Source: Microvirga sp. (GTDB lineage: Bacteria; Pseudomonadota; Alphaproteobacteria; Rhizobiales; Beijerinckiaceae). From it: a DNA stretch of 64,000 nucleotides. The position numbers were made by a program, and so were the translations under genes. The number at the start of each line of letters is the position of its first letter. Positions within the stretch are counted from its first letter, which is position 1. The stretch is taken from contig JAPSLB010000004.1 in NCBI GenBank assembly GCA_031181145.1, forward strand, positions 1 through 64,000, read 5' to 3'. Below are positions 1 to 9,711 of the stretch, piece by piece. Under the pieces are notes generated by a model. It made no database searches. It saw only the letters and a list, made by a program, of their open reading frames with translations, and was not told where the DNA came from.

Positions 1-538
1 TCTGCGGATCGCGCAGAAACTCCACCACCTCCTGCAGATCCTCCTTCGCCTCGTCGATCCCCGCCACGTCGTCAAACGTCACCCGGCCATGCGCCTCCGT
101 CAAAAGCTTCGCCTTCGACTTGCCGAAGCCCATGGCGCGGCCGGCGCCGTTCTGCATCTGCCGAGACAGGAACACCCAGGCGCCGATGAAGAGCGCGATG
201 GGCAGGATGTTCATGAGAACGGCGATGAACCAAGGGGTCGAATCGGATTGCGGACGGGCCGTGATCTGGACGCCCTTCTGCTGCAGCTTCGCGACCAGGT
301 TGGGGTCGTTGGGCGCGTAGGACGAGAAGGTACGGCCGTCGTTATAGGTGCCGCTGATCTCCGGGCCGGAGATGATGACGCTCGTGATGCGCCCGGCATC
401 GGCGTCATTCAGGAGCTGGCTGTAGGCGATGTCGCTGCCGCCGCCGCGTTGGCCTGGGCTCTGGAAAAGGGTGACGAGCGCCAGCACCAGCAGGAAAATG
501 ACAACCCACAAGGCGAAGTTGCGGAAATTTGAATTCAT
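1..538 (-). CDS. ftsH: ATP-dependent zinc metalloprotease FtsH, N-terminal part (cut by window edge)
   Basis: Translation from the ATG at 538 gives about 179 residues before the left edge. A short N-terminal membrane segment (about residues 8-24) is followed by a periplasmic domain of about 75 residues, a second membrane segment near residues 104-122, and the linker TFDDVAGIDEAKEDLQEVV that leads into the AAA+ domain. This is the standard FtsH order. The AAA+ and M41 zinc-protease domains lie outside the window. FtsH is a membrane hexamer that degrades misfolded membrane proteins and short-lived regulators. It lies 153 nt downstream of tilS on the same strand, a frequent arrangement in alphaproteobacteria. 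No strong Shine-Dalgarno is seen before the ATG. Confidence 0.96.
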   Translation of the reverse strand, partial: MNSNFRNFALWVVIFLLVLALVTLFQSPGQRGGGSDIAYSQLLNDADAGRITSVIISGPEISGTYNDGRTFSSYAPNDPNLVAKLQQKGVQITARPQSDSTPWFIAVLMNILPIALFIGAWVFLSRQMQNGAGRAMGFGKSKAKLLTEAHGRVTFDDVAGIDEAKEDLQEVVEFLRDPQ

Positions 539-691
539 CGGATCAGGTTCTGCCCCAGAGGGAGATGAAGCACGAGAAGGATATAAAATCTCCCCATGCG
601 GCTAAACTCAATGTAGGCACACCGTTTCCCATTGCCAAGGGAATGCGGCGTGCATACGGCATCATCCGTAGGTCTTGGCTAAGAGAATTGG

Positions 692-1741
692 CTAACGGCC
701 ACGCGAGCGGGGCGGTTCCGGCCGGAGCCTCAGGCGCCCGACCCGGTCGAGGTGAAGAAGAGCCCCCCCGATCGTCAGGCGCACCCCCCTCCCCGCCGAG
801 ATCGCCGCACGCAGACGTCCCAGGCAGGTTTCGAGCCGCTGCAGGCGGCTGCTTTCGAGCCCGATCCGGCCCAGAGCCTGTTCCAGAATCCGCAGGCTGA
901 TCTCGAACGGCTCCCCGGTGAGGCAGGCCGCCCGGAAGGAGAACTCCCCCTCTTCCGCCGCCGGGCCTGCAGCCTCCAAGGCTTGGCGGGCCTTGATCTC
1001 CAGAGCCTCTTCCGCCCGAGCAACCCGCTCCGCCAGCAGCGCCAAACGACCCGCCGTCAGCCCCTCCTCGGCCAGAAGGGGCATCAGCCTGCGCCATCGC
1101 ACACGGGCGAAGCGCTCGTCCGCATTGGACGGATCGATCACGAATCCCCAGCCGTTCCGCCGACAGAGCTCGACGAGCCTCGCCTTCGGCCAGTCGAGCA
1201 GGGGTCGTGCATGGGTGATCCCGTCGCGGCTCAGCTCCCGGCGCATGCCCTTCAGGCCGTTGAGCCCCGAGCCCTTGGCGAGGCGCATGAGGATCGTCTC
1301 CGCCTGATCGTCCAGCGTGTGGGCGGTGATCAGGTGAGATGCTCCGGCCTCGCGGGCCAGTTGGACCAGCAGGCGGTAGCGCGCCTCCCGCGCGGCATCC
1401 TGCAGACCGGTCGTGGGCTTGTCTCCCGTCCAGGCGAGGGTGCGATGGGACAGGCCCAGGGCCGCAGCCTCGCGGGCAACGAAGGCGGCTTCCTCGGCCG
1501 CTTCTGGCCTCAGGCCATGGTCCACGGTGGCGACCAGGAGGGCCGGGCGGTGCTCGGAGCCCCAGCGGGCGAGCAGATGCATCAGGGCGATGGAATCGGG
1601 TCCGCCGGAAACCGCGGCCAGAATGCCCGTGGCATGGTTCAGGTTGGAAAAGAGGGGCTCCGGATCACAGGCCGGGAGCAGGTCGTCAGGCGTAGGAGCG
1701 GCCACGGTTCGGGTGCTCGACTGATCGCCCGTCAGATGCAC
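692..1741 (-). CDS. tilS: tRNA(Ile)-lysidine synthase TilS
   Basis: 349 residues. TilS converts C34 of the CAU-anticodon tRNA(Ile) to lysidine using ATP and lysine, so that the tRNA reads AUA. The N-terminal PP-loop SGGPDS lies at residues 45-50. The conserved stretch TAHTLDDQAETILMRLAKG and the arginine-rich LSRDGITHARPLLDWPK also fit the family. The start overlaps the end of cpoB by 10 nt, so the two are probably translationally coupled. The order cpoB-tilS-ftsH is common in alphaproteobacteria. The C-terminal domain is shorter and more divergent than in E. coli TilS. Confidence 0.95.
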   Translation of the reverse strand: MHLTGDQSSTRTVAAPTPDDLLPACDPEPLFSNLNHATGILAAVSGGPDSIALMHLLARWGSEHRPALLVATVDHGLRPEAAEEAAFVAREAAALGLSHRTLAWTGDKPTTGLQDAAREARYRLLVQLAREAGASHLITAHTLDDQAETILMRLAKGSGLNGLKGMRRELSRDGITHARPLLDWPKARLVELCRRNGWGFVIDPSNADERFARVRWRRLMPLLAEEGLTAGRLALLAERVARAEEALEIKARQALEAAGPAAEEGEFSFRAACLTGEPFEISLRILEQALGRIGLESSRLQRLETCLGRLRAAISAGRGVRLTIGGALLHLDRVGRLRLRPEPPRSRGR

Positions 1742-2670
1742 TTGTTGCGCTTCTGCTCGCGCTCGGAGGCCTGGCGCACGTTGGCGGGAGCCTGCGGATA
1801 CTTGCGGTCGAGTTCGGCGAAGACGGCGCAGGCCCGGTCGCGGGCGCCCAGTCCGTTGAGAGCCGTGCCGAGACGGAGCATGGAATCGGGTGCCTTGGCG
1901 GCGCTCGGATGGTCGGCGGAGACGTTCAGGAACTGCTCGGCGGCCTCCCTGTAGCGACCCCGTTGCAGATAGGTCTCGCCGAGCCAGAACGTGGCCTCGG
2001 GCACCAACCCATCGCGGGGATTCGATTGGAGGAAGCGGCGGAAGCCCATCTCGGCCTGGTCATAATCCCTCTGCGAGAAGGCCGCGTAGGCCGCGTCGAA
2101 ATCGGCCCGGGGATCGCCCATGCTGGTCGCTGCGACGCTCGGGCCGGGCCGGGCCGGAAGCGCCCCCTGCGGCAGGGGCATTCCGCCGCCGAAGGCACCG
2201 GGGGCTGCCTCCTCTTCCTGGATCAACTCACCGATATCGGCGAATTGCCCGCCCTGCCCGCCCAGCTCGGTATCGGCCAGGGGCGCAGAGGGAGGGGTGG
2301 TGCCCAGCGGGCGCGGAGCGCCCGGGGCATAAGGATCCTGGGACGGATCGAACACGTCGCTGCGGCGCTGAGGCGGCGTCTGAGCCTGCGGCTGCGCGGG
2401 ACGAGGCGCCGGCGTGGCGGACGGGGCGGGCTTGGAGCCGCCGCGGCCGCCGATTTCCTGGAAGCGGAACTCCACGTCCTCCTGGAACTTGCGGAGCTGA
2501 TCCTTCAGCTGGCGGTTCTCGTAGTCGAGCTGCTCGAGCTGGCCAGACAGCTGGCGCATCTGGTTCTCGAGGCGGTTCAGGCGCACGATGGCATCGGCCG
2601 CATCCTGCGCGGCGGCGGGCGCTGCCCAGGCGAACGCCAGGGCGAAAAAGACGAGGAGGCGTCGTAACAT
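1732..2670 (-). CDS. cpoB: Tol-Pal system protein CpoB (YbgF)
   Basis: 312 residues. The ATG at 2670 opens a clear signal peptide (MLRRLLVFFALAFAWAAPAAA), so an upstream in-frame extension to 2760 is rejected. Domains in order: signal peptide 1-22, a coiled-coil heptad region at about 24-75 (trimerisation helix), a Pro/Gln-rich linker at about 80-165, and a TPR domain at about 190-312 with repeats such as YDQAEMGFRRFLQSNP. CpoB is periplasmic and in E. coli couples PBP1B peptidoglycan synthesis to Tol-driven outer-membrane constriction. It lies just downstream of pal and overlaps tilS by 10 nt. Confidence 0.93.
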   Translation of the reverse strand: MLRRLLVFFALAFAWAAPAAAQDAADAIVRLNRLENQMRQLSGQLEQLDYENRQLKDQLRKFQEDVEFRFQEIGGRGGSKPAPSATPAPRPAQPQAQTPPQRRSDVFDPSQDPYAPGAPRPLGTTPPSAPLADTELGGQGGQFADIGELIQEEEAAPGAFGGGMPLPQGALPARPGPSVAATSMGDPRADFDAAYAAFSQRDYDQAEMGFRRFLQSNPRDGLVPEATFWLGETYLQRGRYREAAEQFLNVSADHPSAAKAPDSMLRLGTALNGLGARDRACAVFAELDRKYPQAPANVRQASEREQKRNKCI

Positions 2671-2778
2671 GCTGGTTCCCGTTTGAGGTCGGATGCGAGG
2701 AGTGCCGATAACACAAAAGCGCCGCCACGGCGATAATGTGGCGGCGCTCTGCGGTTTCACGACCCTTCAGCCCGACGA

Positions 2779-3276
2779 TTACGAGCTGGCGCCACCGAGG
2801 ACGGTGACCGCGCGGCGGTTCTGGGACCAGCAGGAGATGTCGTTGCACACCGCCACCGGGCGCTCCTTGCCGTAGGACACGGTGCGGAAGCGGTTGCCGG
2901 GGATGCCGCGCGAGATCAGGTAGTCGCGCACGGTCTGGGCGCGGCGGGCCGAGAGCGAGAAGTTGTACTCGCGGGTGCCGCGCTCGTCGGCATGGCCTTC
3001 CACGATGAAGGTGTAGTTCGGGTAGCGCTGCAGCCACTGGGCTTGCTTGTCGAGGGTGGCGACGGCGGTGGGGGTGAGGTCGGTCGAGTCGGTCTCGAAG
3101 AACACCCGGTCGCCCACGTTCACGACAAAGTCCTGGGCGCTGCCGGGGGTCGCGGCACCACCGGCGCCGAAGCCGCCGGATCCATCGGCCATGCCATCTT
3201 TGTTGGAAGAACACGCTGCCGCCCCGAGAGCGAGGACAATGGCAGCGGCGAATTTGACGGCGCGCAGCGACATCAT
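2779..3276 (-). CDS. pal: Peptidoglycan-associated lipoprotein Pal
   Basis: 165 residues. The start at 3276 is chosen because AAGGAG lies 9 nt upstream and the product then begins with a short lipoprotein signal ending LGAAAC (Cys22). A Gly/Ala-rich tether leads to an OmpA-like domain with FFETDSTDLTP near residue 60 and GHADERGTREYNFSLSARRA near residues 94-113, which contains the Asp/Arg that bind diaminopimelate. Pal anchors the outer membrane to peptidoglycan and is recycled by TolB. Here it is separated from tolB by 2.4 kb containing two opposite-strand genes. Confidence 0.97.
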   Translation of the reverse strand: MMSLRAVKFAAAIVLALGAAACSSNKDGMADGSGGFGAGGAATPGSAQDFVVNVGDRVFFETDSTDLTPTAVATLDKQAQWLQRYPNYTFIVEGHADERGTREYNFSLSARRAQTVRDYLISRGIPGNRFRTVSYGKERPVAVCNDISCWSQNRRAVTVLGGASS

Positions 3277-3496
3277 TTGGCAATACTCCTTACACACACG
3301 TTTGCCGAACGTTGTGTCTTTCATATCGGGCGGATGGTTAAAGGAGGGTTCCGTCAACCTTGTGGGAGAAGCCGGGATTAAGGTGAATTATGGCCAAGTT
3401 GTGGAACTTCCGCTTAGGGTTAACAGGAAGTGAAGCCGGAACGGCTTCGCCCGCGCTCATCATGAGCCGAATACCTGCCTCGTGCGTTGAAAGGTC

Positions 3497-5008
3497 ATGA
3501 ATCTCTTGACGAACCAGCCTGGATCGACGCTTCAACCCTATCGCGCTGCCCTCGACGAGCTCCGCATGGAGCGCGCCTTCTCACGCATCGCCGACAGCGA
3601 CCTGCGCCATGGCAACGCGATCAGGCTGCTCAAGAACTCCAAGGAGAATTATCCCGCCTGGCTCGAGGCGATCCGCTCGGCGGAACGCGTGATCCATTTC
3701 GAGAACTTCATCATCGCGGACGACGAGACCGGCCGGATGTTCGCCCAAGCCCTGATCGAGCGGGCGCTGGCCGGCGTGAAGGTCCGCGTTCTCTACGATT
3801 GGCTCGGCTCGTCCTTCCGCGCCCTCCCCCCCTTCTGGAAGCGGCTGCGGGAAGCGGGTGTGGAGGCGCGGGTGTTCAACCCGCCCCGCCTGACGGACCC
3901 GTTCTGGATCCGGCGCAACCACCGCAAGCTGATCACCGTGGACGGCCGCATCGGCTTCGTGTCGGGCCTGTGCATCTCGGACAGTTGGGAAGGCGGCAAG
4001 GAGTCCGAACCCTGGCGCGACACGGGCATCTCGGTGGAAGGCCCCATGGTCGCCGATCTCGATGCAGCCTTTGCGGAAAGCTGGGTTCTCGCGGGCATGC
4101 GGGCGATCCCCAAGTCGGAACTGCCCGTCGCCGAGGAGATCCCGCAGGCGGGCAGTGTGGCGGCACGGCTGATCAGCGGCGAGCCCGGCATGTTCCGCAC
4201 CTATCGCGTGGATCAGTTCATCGCCGCCACCGCACAGCGCAACCTCTGGCTCACGGACGCGTATTTCGTCGCCACCACGTCCTACGTGCAGGCCCTCGGC
4301 GAAGCGGCGCGCGACGGGGTCGACGTGCGCCTGCTCGTGCCGGGGTCCAGCGATGTACCGGCTCTGCAGCCCATCGTTCGCGCGGGCTACCGCTCGCTTA
4401 TCGAGGCGGGCATCAGGGTGTTCGAATGGAACGGCTCGATGCTGCACGCAAAGACGGCCGTGGTCGACGGGCGCTGGGCGCGGGTGGGCTCCACCAATCT
4501 CAACTTCGCGAGCTGGGCCACCAACTGGGAGCTCGACGTCATCGTCGAGGACAAGGGCTTCGCCGAGGCGATGGAGGCGATGTATCTGGAGGATCTCGCC
4601 AATGCCACCGAGATCGTTCCCGGCTGGCAAGCCCGTCGCAGGCGGGCCCGGAACATGCGCTCCCGCCGCTCTCACCGGTTCAAGAGAGGCGGTGTGCGCA
4701 GGCTCGCCGCCGGCGCCCTCGCGCTGTCGAGCAGCATCGGCAAGGCGATGGGCTCGCGCTCGCTCACCGCAACCGAGACCAGCAGCATCGCCATCATCGG
4801 CTTTGCCCTTCTGGCACTGGCCGCCCTGATCACCGTATTCCCGGTGCTGATCATCTCTCCCGTCGTGATCGGCCTCGCCTGGTTCGGCCTGGCCTTGCTC
4901 ATCCGGGCCTTTCGCCTCAAGCGGCGCGTGCGCCTGAGGCGGCGCAAGATCGCGATCCGGCGGCGGTTGAGCAAGATCAAGGAAGAATCGGCCTCCGCTG
5001 GGAAATAA
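3497..5008 (+). CDS. Phospholipase D-like / cardiolipin synthase-type protein
   Basis: 503 residues with two HKD motifs of the phospholipase D superfamily: HRKLITVD at 142-149 and HAKTAVVD at 317-324, the latter followed by GSTNLN. The pair forms one active site that transfers phosphatidyl groups. Unlike Cls of E. coli there is no N-terminal membrane hairpin. Instead the C terminus carries two membrane segments (about 430-475) and a very basic tail. Substrate cannot be read from the sequence; cardiolipin synthase is the likeliest role and a phospholipase is the alternative. It is divergent from pal and followed 73 nt later by the HdeD-like gene. No strong Shine-Dalgarno is seen at the ATG. 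Confidence 0.85.
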   Translation: MNLLTNQPGSTLQPYRAALDELRMERAFSRIADSDLRHGNAIRLLKNSKENYPAWLEAIRSAERVIHFENFIIADDETGRMFAQALIERALAGVKVRVLYDWLGSSFRALPPFWKRLREAGVEARVFNPPRLTDPFWIRRNHRKLITVDGRIGFVSGLCISDSWEGGKESEPWRDTGISVEGPMVADLDAAFAESWVLAGMRAIPKSELPVAEEIPQAGSVAARLISGEPGMFRTYRVDQFIAATAQRNLWLTDAYFVATTSYVQALGEAARDGVDVRLLVPGSSDVPALQPIVRAGYRSLIEAGIRVFEWNGSMLHAKTAVVDGRWARVGSTNLNFASWATNWELDVIVEDKGFAEAMEAMYLEDLANATEIVPGWQARRRRARNMRSRRSHRFKRGGVRRLAAGALALSSSIGKAMGSRSLTATETSSIAIIGFALLALAALITVFPVLIISPVVIGLAWFGLALLIRAFRLKRRVRLRRRKIAIRRRLSKIKEESASAGK

Positions 5009-5081
5009 AGGAAACCAGCCGCCAAGCTTGGTATTGATTTAGATACCTCCCGTACGGAAGGCCTGACCGAAGGAGACGACG

Positions 5082-5693
5082 ATGGCGACCGGCCCCTCTT
5101 CCTATGATCCATTCTATCGCGCCGAATCCATGAGCGCGCTGCTGGCGCGCAACTGGTGGGCCGTGGCTCTGCGCGGCGTCTTCGCCGTGATCTTCGCGCT
5201 GATCGCCTTCTTCTGGCCGGGCGCGACGATCCTGTCCTTAGTATTGTTCTTCTCGGCCTACATGCTCGTCGACGGCGTCTTCGGCATCGTCTCAGGCATC
5301 CGCGCCGCCTCCAACCAGGAGCGCTGGGGGTTGCTGATCCTGGAAGGCGTTCTCAACATTCTCGTCGGCGCCGTCGCCTTTTTGATGCCCGGACTGACGG
5401 TGGTTTTCTTCGTCACGCTGCTTGCCTTCTGGTCGCTGATCACCGGTGTCCTGATGATCGTCGCCGCCTTCAAGCTGAACCCGGCCTTCGGGCGCGGCTG
5501 GCTGATCTTCAGCGGCCTCGTGTCGGTTCTCTTCGGCGTGGCGCTCCTGATCGCACCGCTCGTCGGCGCCGTGGTCCTGACCTGGTGGCTGGGCGCCTAT
5601 GCGCTCGTCTTCGGCATCGCGCTTATCGTTCTCGCCTTCAAGCTGCGCAGCCGGAGGGACGAACTGACCGGGAGCGCGTCGCTGCGCGCGTAA
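5082..5693 (+). CDS. HdeD family (DUF308) membrane protein
   Basis: 203 residues, almost entirely hydrophobic with about six transmembrane helices in three similar hairpins, which is the DUF308/HdeD pattern. A good Shine-Dalgarno (GAAGGAGA) precedes the ATG. E. coli HdeD is linked to acid resistance at high cell density, but the biochemical role is unknown. Its place 73 nt after the phospholipase D-like gene suggests one operon. The gene is convergent with tolB, with a hairpin terminator between them. Confidence 0.85.
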   Translation: MATGPSSYDPFYRAESMSALLARNWWAVALRGVFAVIFALIAFFWPGATILSLVLFFSAYMLVDGVFGIVSGIRAASNQERWGLLILEGVLNILVGAVAFLMPGLTVVFFVTLLAFWSLITGVLMIVAAFKLNPAFGRGWLIFSGLVSVLFGVALLIAPLVGAVVLTWWLGAYALVFGIALIVLAFKLRSRRDELTGSASLRA

Positions 5694-5701
5694 GCAAACG
5701 G

Positions 5702-5730
5702 AAAGGGGCGCCCGAGCGCCCCCTTTGTTT
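5702..5730. terminator. Bidirectional intrinsic terminator between hdeD-like gene and tolB
   Basis: Perfect 7-bp GC stem GGGGCGC/GCGCCCC with a 4-nt loop, flanked by AAA on one side and TTTGTTTT on the other. It sits exactly in the 41-nt gap between two convergent genes. Confidence 0.85.
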
Positions 5731-5734
5731 TCAC

Positions 5735-7063
5735 TTACTGACGCGTCTCGCTGAGCAGCGGAGACCAGGTCGGATCCGACGCGAAGGAGGGCGTCGGGAT
5801 AGGCTGCTCCACACGGCCCGTGATGTCCACCATGTAGAGCTTTCCGCCGGACTGGCCGCCCGGATCGCGGAAGAACATGATGTACTGGCCGTTGGGGGCC
5901 CAGACCGGGCTTTCGTTGTGGAAACCTTCGGTCAGGATGCGCTCGCCCGATCCGTCCGGCTTCATGATGCCGATGGCGAAGCCGCCGGCATGCTGCTTGG
6001 TGAAGGCGATGTAGTCGCCGCGCGGCGACCAGGCCGGCTGCGAATATGAGCCGTCGCCGAAGGAGATGCGGCGCTGGTTCGACCCGTCCACGCCCATCAC
6101 GTAGAGCTGCTGCTTGCCGCCGCGGTCGCTTTCGAACACGATCTGCGTGCCGTCCGGCGAGAACGAAGGCGAGGTGTCGATAGCGGCCGTCGAGGTCAGG
6201 CGCGTGGTCGCCTGCGAGCTCAGGTTCATCATGTAGATGTTGGCATTGCCGCCCTGCTGCAGGCTCATGACGATGCGCTGGCCGTCAGGCGCGAAGCGCG
6301 GGCTCGAGGTCATGTCGGGGAAATTGCCGACGATCTGGCGGGACCCCGTTTCAAGATTGATCACCTGCACGCGCGGCTGCTGGCCTTCCACCTGGGACAT
6401 GAAGGTGATTTCCTGCGTCACCGGCGAGTAGCGCGGCGTCACCACAAGGCTCTCGCCCTGGGTCAGGTAGCGCACATTGGCGCCGTCCTGGTCCATGATG
6501 GCGAGACGCTTGCGGCGGTTCTCCTTGGGGCCGGACTCCTCGACGAACACGATGCGCGTATCGAAGAACCCGCCGAAGCCCGTGACCTTCGTGTAGACCG
6601 CATCCGAGATGATGTGGCCGACACGACGCCAGAAATTGGCGTCCGTCACGTATTGCTGGCCGGTGAGCTGCTGACCGGAATCGATGTCCCACAGGCGGAA
6701 CTCGGCGCGCAGACGGCCCGACGGATCGCGCGAGACGCGGCCCGTCACGAGAGCCTGCGCGCCCGCCATCTTCCATGCGTCGAAGCGCGGCGCCGCATCG
6801 AAGGACGGGCGCTCCGGGAAGCGCGACTTGTCGAGGACGGCGAAATAGCCGGAGCGCTGCAGGTTGTTGGCGATGATGCCGGACACGCGCTGACCGAGAT
6901 CGCCCTCCCCCGAGAAATCGGCGATGGCGATGGGCATGGGCTGGAATTGTCCGCCCGGCCCGACGCGGAACGAAAGCTGCGCGTGGGCGGCAGGTGCGAG
7001 CGCGGCCATCGGAACGATGATGGAGAGCGCAACGAGAAGGCGGGAAACGAGGCGAGTGATCAT
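5735..7063 (-). CDS. tolB: Tol-Pal translocation protein TolB
   Basis: 442 residues from the ATG at 7063; an in-frame TTG at 7078 is an alternative start. A Sec signal peptide ends near AAHAQ. The N-terminal alpha/beta domain is followed by a WD40-like six-bladed beta-propeller with repeated signatures such as [19 protein letters not shown] and [13 protein letters not shown]. Periplasmic TolB binds Pal and TolA and links the inner-membrane TolQRA motor to the outer membrane. It lies 33 nt downstream of tolA. Confidence 0.97.
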   Translation of the reverse strand: MITRLVSRLLVALSIIVPMAALAPAAHAQLSFRVGPGGQFQPMPIAIADFSGEGDLGQRVSGIIANNLQRSGYFAVLDKSRFPERPSFDAAPRFDAWKMAGAQALVTGRVSRDPSGRLRAEFRLWDIDSGQQLTGQQYVTDANFWRRVGHIISDAVYTKVTGFGGFFDTRIVFVEESGPKENRRKRLAIMDQDGANVRYLTQGESLVVTPRYSPVTQEITFMSQVEGQQPRVQVINLETGSRQIVGNFPDMTSSPRFAPDGQRIVMSLQQGGNANIYMMNLSSQATTRLTSTAAIDTSPSFSPDGTQIVFESDRGGKQQLYVMGVDGSNQRRISFGDGSYSQPAWSPRGDYIAFTKQHAGGFAIGIMKPDGSGERILTEGFHNESPVWAPNGQYIMFFRDPGGQSGGKLYMVDITGRVEQPIPTPSFASDPTWSPLLSETRQ

Positions 7064-7096
7064 GTTGTCATGTCTCAAGCGTTATGGGCTTAAAGA

Positions 7097-8254
7097 TCAG
7101 GAAAGATCGAACTGGACGTTCAGGATCTTCCAGTCCGAGTAAAACTGCATGTACTGGGACGGCACGCGATAGGGAGCGCAGCGCCGAACCGCGCGCAGGG
7201 CGGCGCTGGCCACGGCTTGGTCCGTGCTGCTGCTGCCGGCGCGCAGAACGGTCGGTTCGCTAGCGAGCGAACCGTCCTGGTTCAGGCGGATGTCGAGCAG
7301 CGGCGGCGTTCCGTCGCCCCCCGAGGCACTGATCGGCGCGGTGTAGCAGCGCTGGATCTGCTCCTGCAGGATGCCCATGAGCGCATCGCGCTGGCTCGGA
7401 TTGAGCTTCGCGGCCGAGCCGGTCGCGGTACCAAGGGAAGCGGTCTTTTGAACCTCGGTCCCAGTGGCTCCGCTCGACTGGCTCTTCTGCTTGTTGTCGA
7501 GGAACTGCTTGAGGTCGCCCATGTCGAGCTTCTTGGCCACCTGCGCTTCCTTGCGCGCCTTCGCCTCCGCTTCGGCCTTGGCTTTGGCTTCCGCGATCCT
7601 CTTGGCTTCCGCTTCTGCCTTCGCCTTGGCTTCGGCCTCCGCTTTCGCCCTGGCCTTCTGCTCGGCGACGCGCTTTGCTTCGGCGTCTGCCTTCGCCTTG
7701 GCCTCGGCCTTTGCTTTCGCCTCCGCTTCGGCCTTGGCCCGTTCGGCGGCCTTCGCCTTCTCGATGGCTTCGGCCTCCGCCTTCTCGGCCATCTTCCGCT
7801 CTTCCTCGGCCTTGGCTTCGGCGGCCTTCTGCTCGGCTGCCCGCGCCGGAGGAGGCGGTGGAGGCGGCGGGGCCGCAGCCGCTTCTTCCGCCTCGGCCAC
7901 CTTCATGTCCTCGGGACGCTTGGGCGGGGCGGGCGTGTCGAGCTTGTCCTCGCCGGGGGCGCGCTGCTCGGTCTTGTCGGCGATGCGGTCGGCGCGGGGC
8001 TTGGGCGTGGGCTGCACCGATTTGGCGTCCGTCTCGCCCTTGGTGATCTGCGAGAACTGGTTGTCGGTAATGACCTCGACCGGGATGCCCTCCTGCGCCT
8101 CGGGAAACTCGGAGGCATGAGGCAATCCGATCAGAGCGGCCGTCAGCAGCGCCACATGCGCGACGCCGGAAACCCAGAAGCCCGGTTCGGAGGGGTTGAA
8201 ACGATCCTTCAACGCCACGTGTCTTTGCCCCTTGTCTGTGCCCCTTGCGCTCAT
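7097..8254 (-). CDS. tolA: Energy-transducing protein TolA
   Basis: 385 residues. A single membrane anchor lies at about 26-46, a Pro-rich stretch (including PPPPPPPPAR) at about 130-140, then a long Ala/Glu/Lys helix at about 140-250 (domain II, built from repeats like AEAKAKAEAEA), and a C-terminal TonB-like domain from about residue 280 with LNPSQRDALMGILQEQIQRCY. TolA spans the periplasm and transmits proton-motive force from TolQR to TolB and Pal. It starts 5 nt after tolR. Confidence 0.95.
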   Translation of the reverse strand: MSARGTDKGQRHVALKDRFNPSEPGFWVSGVAHVALLTAALIGLPHASEFPEAQEGIPVEVITDNQFSQITKGETDAKSVQPTPKPRADRIADKTEQRAPGEDKLDTPAPPKRPEDMKVAEAEEAAAAPPPPPPPPARAAEQKAAEAKAEEERKMAEKAEAEAIEKAKAAERAKAEAEAKAKAEAKAKADAEAKRVAEQKARAKAEAEAKAKAEAEAKRIAEAKAKAEAEAKARKEAQVAKKLDMGDLKQFLDNKQKSQSSGATGTEVQKTASLGTATGSAAKLNPSQRDALMGILQEQIQRCYTAPISASGGDGTPPLLDIRLNQDGSLASEPTVLRAGSSSTDQAVASAALRAVRRCAPYRVPSQYMQFYSDWKILNVQFDLS

Positions 8255-8259
8255 CCCGC

Positions 8260-8700
8260 TCAGTTCTGCTCCACGGCTGTCACGAGCGCGACGCGCTTGT
8301 AGCCGGCGGTTGTCACGATGGACATGATCTGGGCGACGCGCCCGTAATCGACCTTCTTGTCGCCCCGCACGAAGATGCGCTCGTCGAAACCCGCCTTCGC
8401 CACCTCGGCGAGCTTGCCTACGATCGCCTCGTCCGTCAGCTCGGCCTCGCCCAGGAACACCTGCCCCGTTGCCTTGATGGAGAGCGTCACGGGCGCGGCG
8501 TCGGAATTGAGCGGTGCGGCCTTCGTTTCCGGCAGGTCGAGCGGCACGCCGGCGGTCATCATGGGAGCCGCCACCATGAAGATGATGAGGAGCACCAGCA
8601 TGACGTCGATGAACGGGGTCATGTTGATCTCGTTGATCGCGCCCCGCTTCCCGCGTCTCCTGCGACGTCTACCCGCCCCGCCTGCTGCAACCATGGCCAT
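8260..8700 (-). CDS. tolR: Biopolymer transport protein TolR (ExbD family)
   Basis: 146 residues. A basic cytoplasmic N terminus (RRRRRRGKRG) precedes INEINMTPFIDVMLVLLIIF, whose membrane-embedded Asp is the proton-carrying residue of the family. A periplasmic ExbD domain of about 95 residues follows. TolR works with TolQ as the proton channel that powers TolA. It lies 17 nt downstream of tolQ. Confidence 0.97.
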   Translation of the reverse strand: MAMVAAGGAGRRRRRRGKRGAINEINMTPFIDVMLVLLIIFMVAAPMMTAGVPLDLPETKAAPLNSDAAPVTLSIKATGQVFLGEAELTDEAIVGKLAEVAKAGFDERIFVRGDKKVDYGRVAQIMSIVTTAGYKRVALVTAVEQN

Positions 8701-8717
8701 CGCTTAAAGATCCTTCC

Positions 8718-9443
8718 TCAAGCCGCGCGCGACGAGGAGAGACGCTCGTCGATCTGACGCGACAGGATGGCGGAGAACTCGTCGGCGAAGCCCTCGAGCC
8801 GCGACTGCAGCTTGCCGACCTCCGACTGGAGCTTGTTGTAGGCGAGCACCGCCGGGATGGCCGCGAAGAGGCCGATGGCGGTGGCGAATAGCGCCTCCGC
8901 GATGCCGGGTGCGACGACCGCGAGGCTCGTGTTCTTCGAGGCGGCGATGGAGGTGAACGAATTCATGATGCCCACCACCGTGCCGAAGAGGCCGATATAG
9001 GGACCGGCCGAGCCGATGGAGGCCAGGATCATAAGGCGGGAATCGAGGCGCTCGACCTCGCGCTGGATGGTGACATCGAGAACCTTGTCGATGCGCTGCG
9101 AGAGGCTCTGGAACGAGCGCGCCGAGCCCTCGAAGGAACGCTTCCATTCGCGCATTGCGGCAACGAACACGGCGGCGAGCCCCGTCGCCGGGCGGCTCTG
9201 GAGGGACCGGAACAGCTCTTCCAGCGACTGACCGGACCAGAACACGTCCTCGAACCGGTCCATGGCGCGCTTGGTGCGGGCGTAGAGCAGGGTCTTGTCG
9301 ATGATGATGGCCCAACACCAGACGGAGGCTGCGAGCAGCCCCAGCATCACGAGCTTGACGACGAAATGCGCCTGCCAGAACAGGCCAAAGAAGGACATGT
9401 CGTGCGCCACAGGAGCGGCCTGGGCCACATCAGCCGGATTCAT
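8718..9443 (-). CDS. tolQ: Proton channel protein TolQ
   Basis: 241 residues with three membrane helices (about 25-45, 140-160 and 180-200) and the MotA/TolQ/ExbB core around [17 protein letters not shown] and [17 protein letters not shown]. It forms the pentameric channel around TolR. It is the first gene of tolQRAB; its promoter must lie in the roughly 270 nt between it and the excalibur pseudogene, or further upstream. Confidence 0.97.
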   Translation of the reverse strand: MNPADVAQAAPVAHDMSFFGLFWQAHFVVKLVMLGLLAASVWCWAIIIDKTLLYARTKRAMDRFEDVFWSGQSLEELFRSLQSRPATGLAAVFVAAMREWKRSFEGSARSFQSLSQRIDKVLDVTIQREVERLDSRLMILASIGSAGPYIGLFGTVVGIMNSFTSIAASKNTSLAVVAPGIAEALFATAIGLFAAIPAVLAYNKLQSEVGKLQSRLEGFADEFSAILSRQIDERLSSSRAA

Positions 9444-9711
9444 AAGTCTCGTCCTCGCTCTTCAGCAACCTTGGGAGGAAGTCCCAAGGCCCACCGCAGT
9501 CAGGTCTAGGAAAATCTTGTTGAGTTACCCTGCTCGTTCGCCCGCGAATCTGTCGAAAATAAGGGCGTGGACTCCCAGGGAGCCAATGACTTCCAGACTG
9601 TGGTCTTTTAGGCACCCGGTGTGGTTAAGGCTTGGTTTAAGCGGGGCCGGAAAGAGGCTGAACCGTCTCCTAAGCCCTTGAAGATACGGGTCTGCGCCGT
9701 TACGCCGCTGC
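9444..9711. other. Intergenic region upstream of tolQ, no gene seen
   Basis: No convincing open reading frame with coding-type third positions. This stretch should hold the tolQ promoter, but no clear -35/-10 pair could be assigned by eye. Confidence 0.5.

Noticed and set aside
1-538. Truncated ftsH as a pseudogene
   Set aside because: The frame is open to the window edge, so the missing part simply lies outside.
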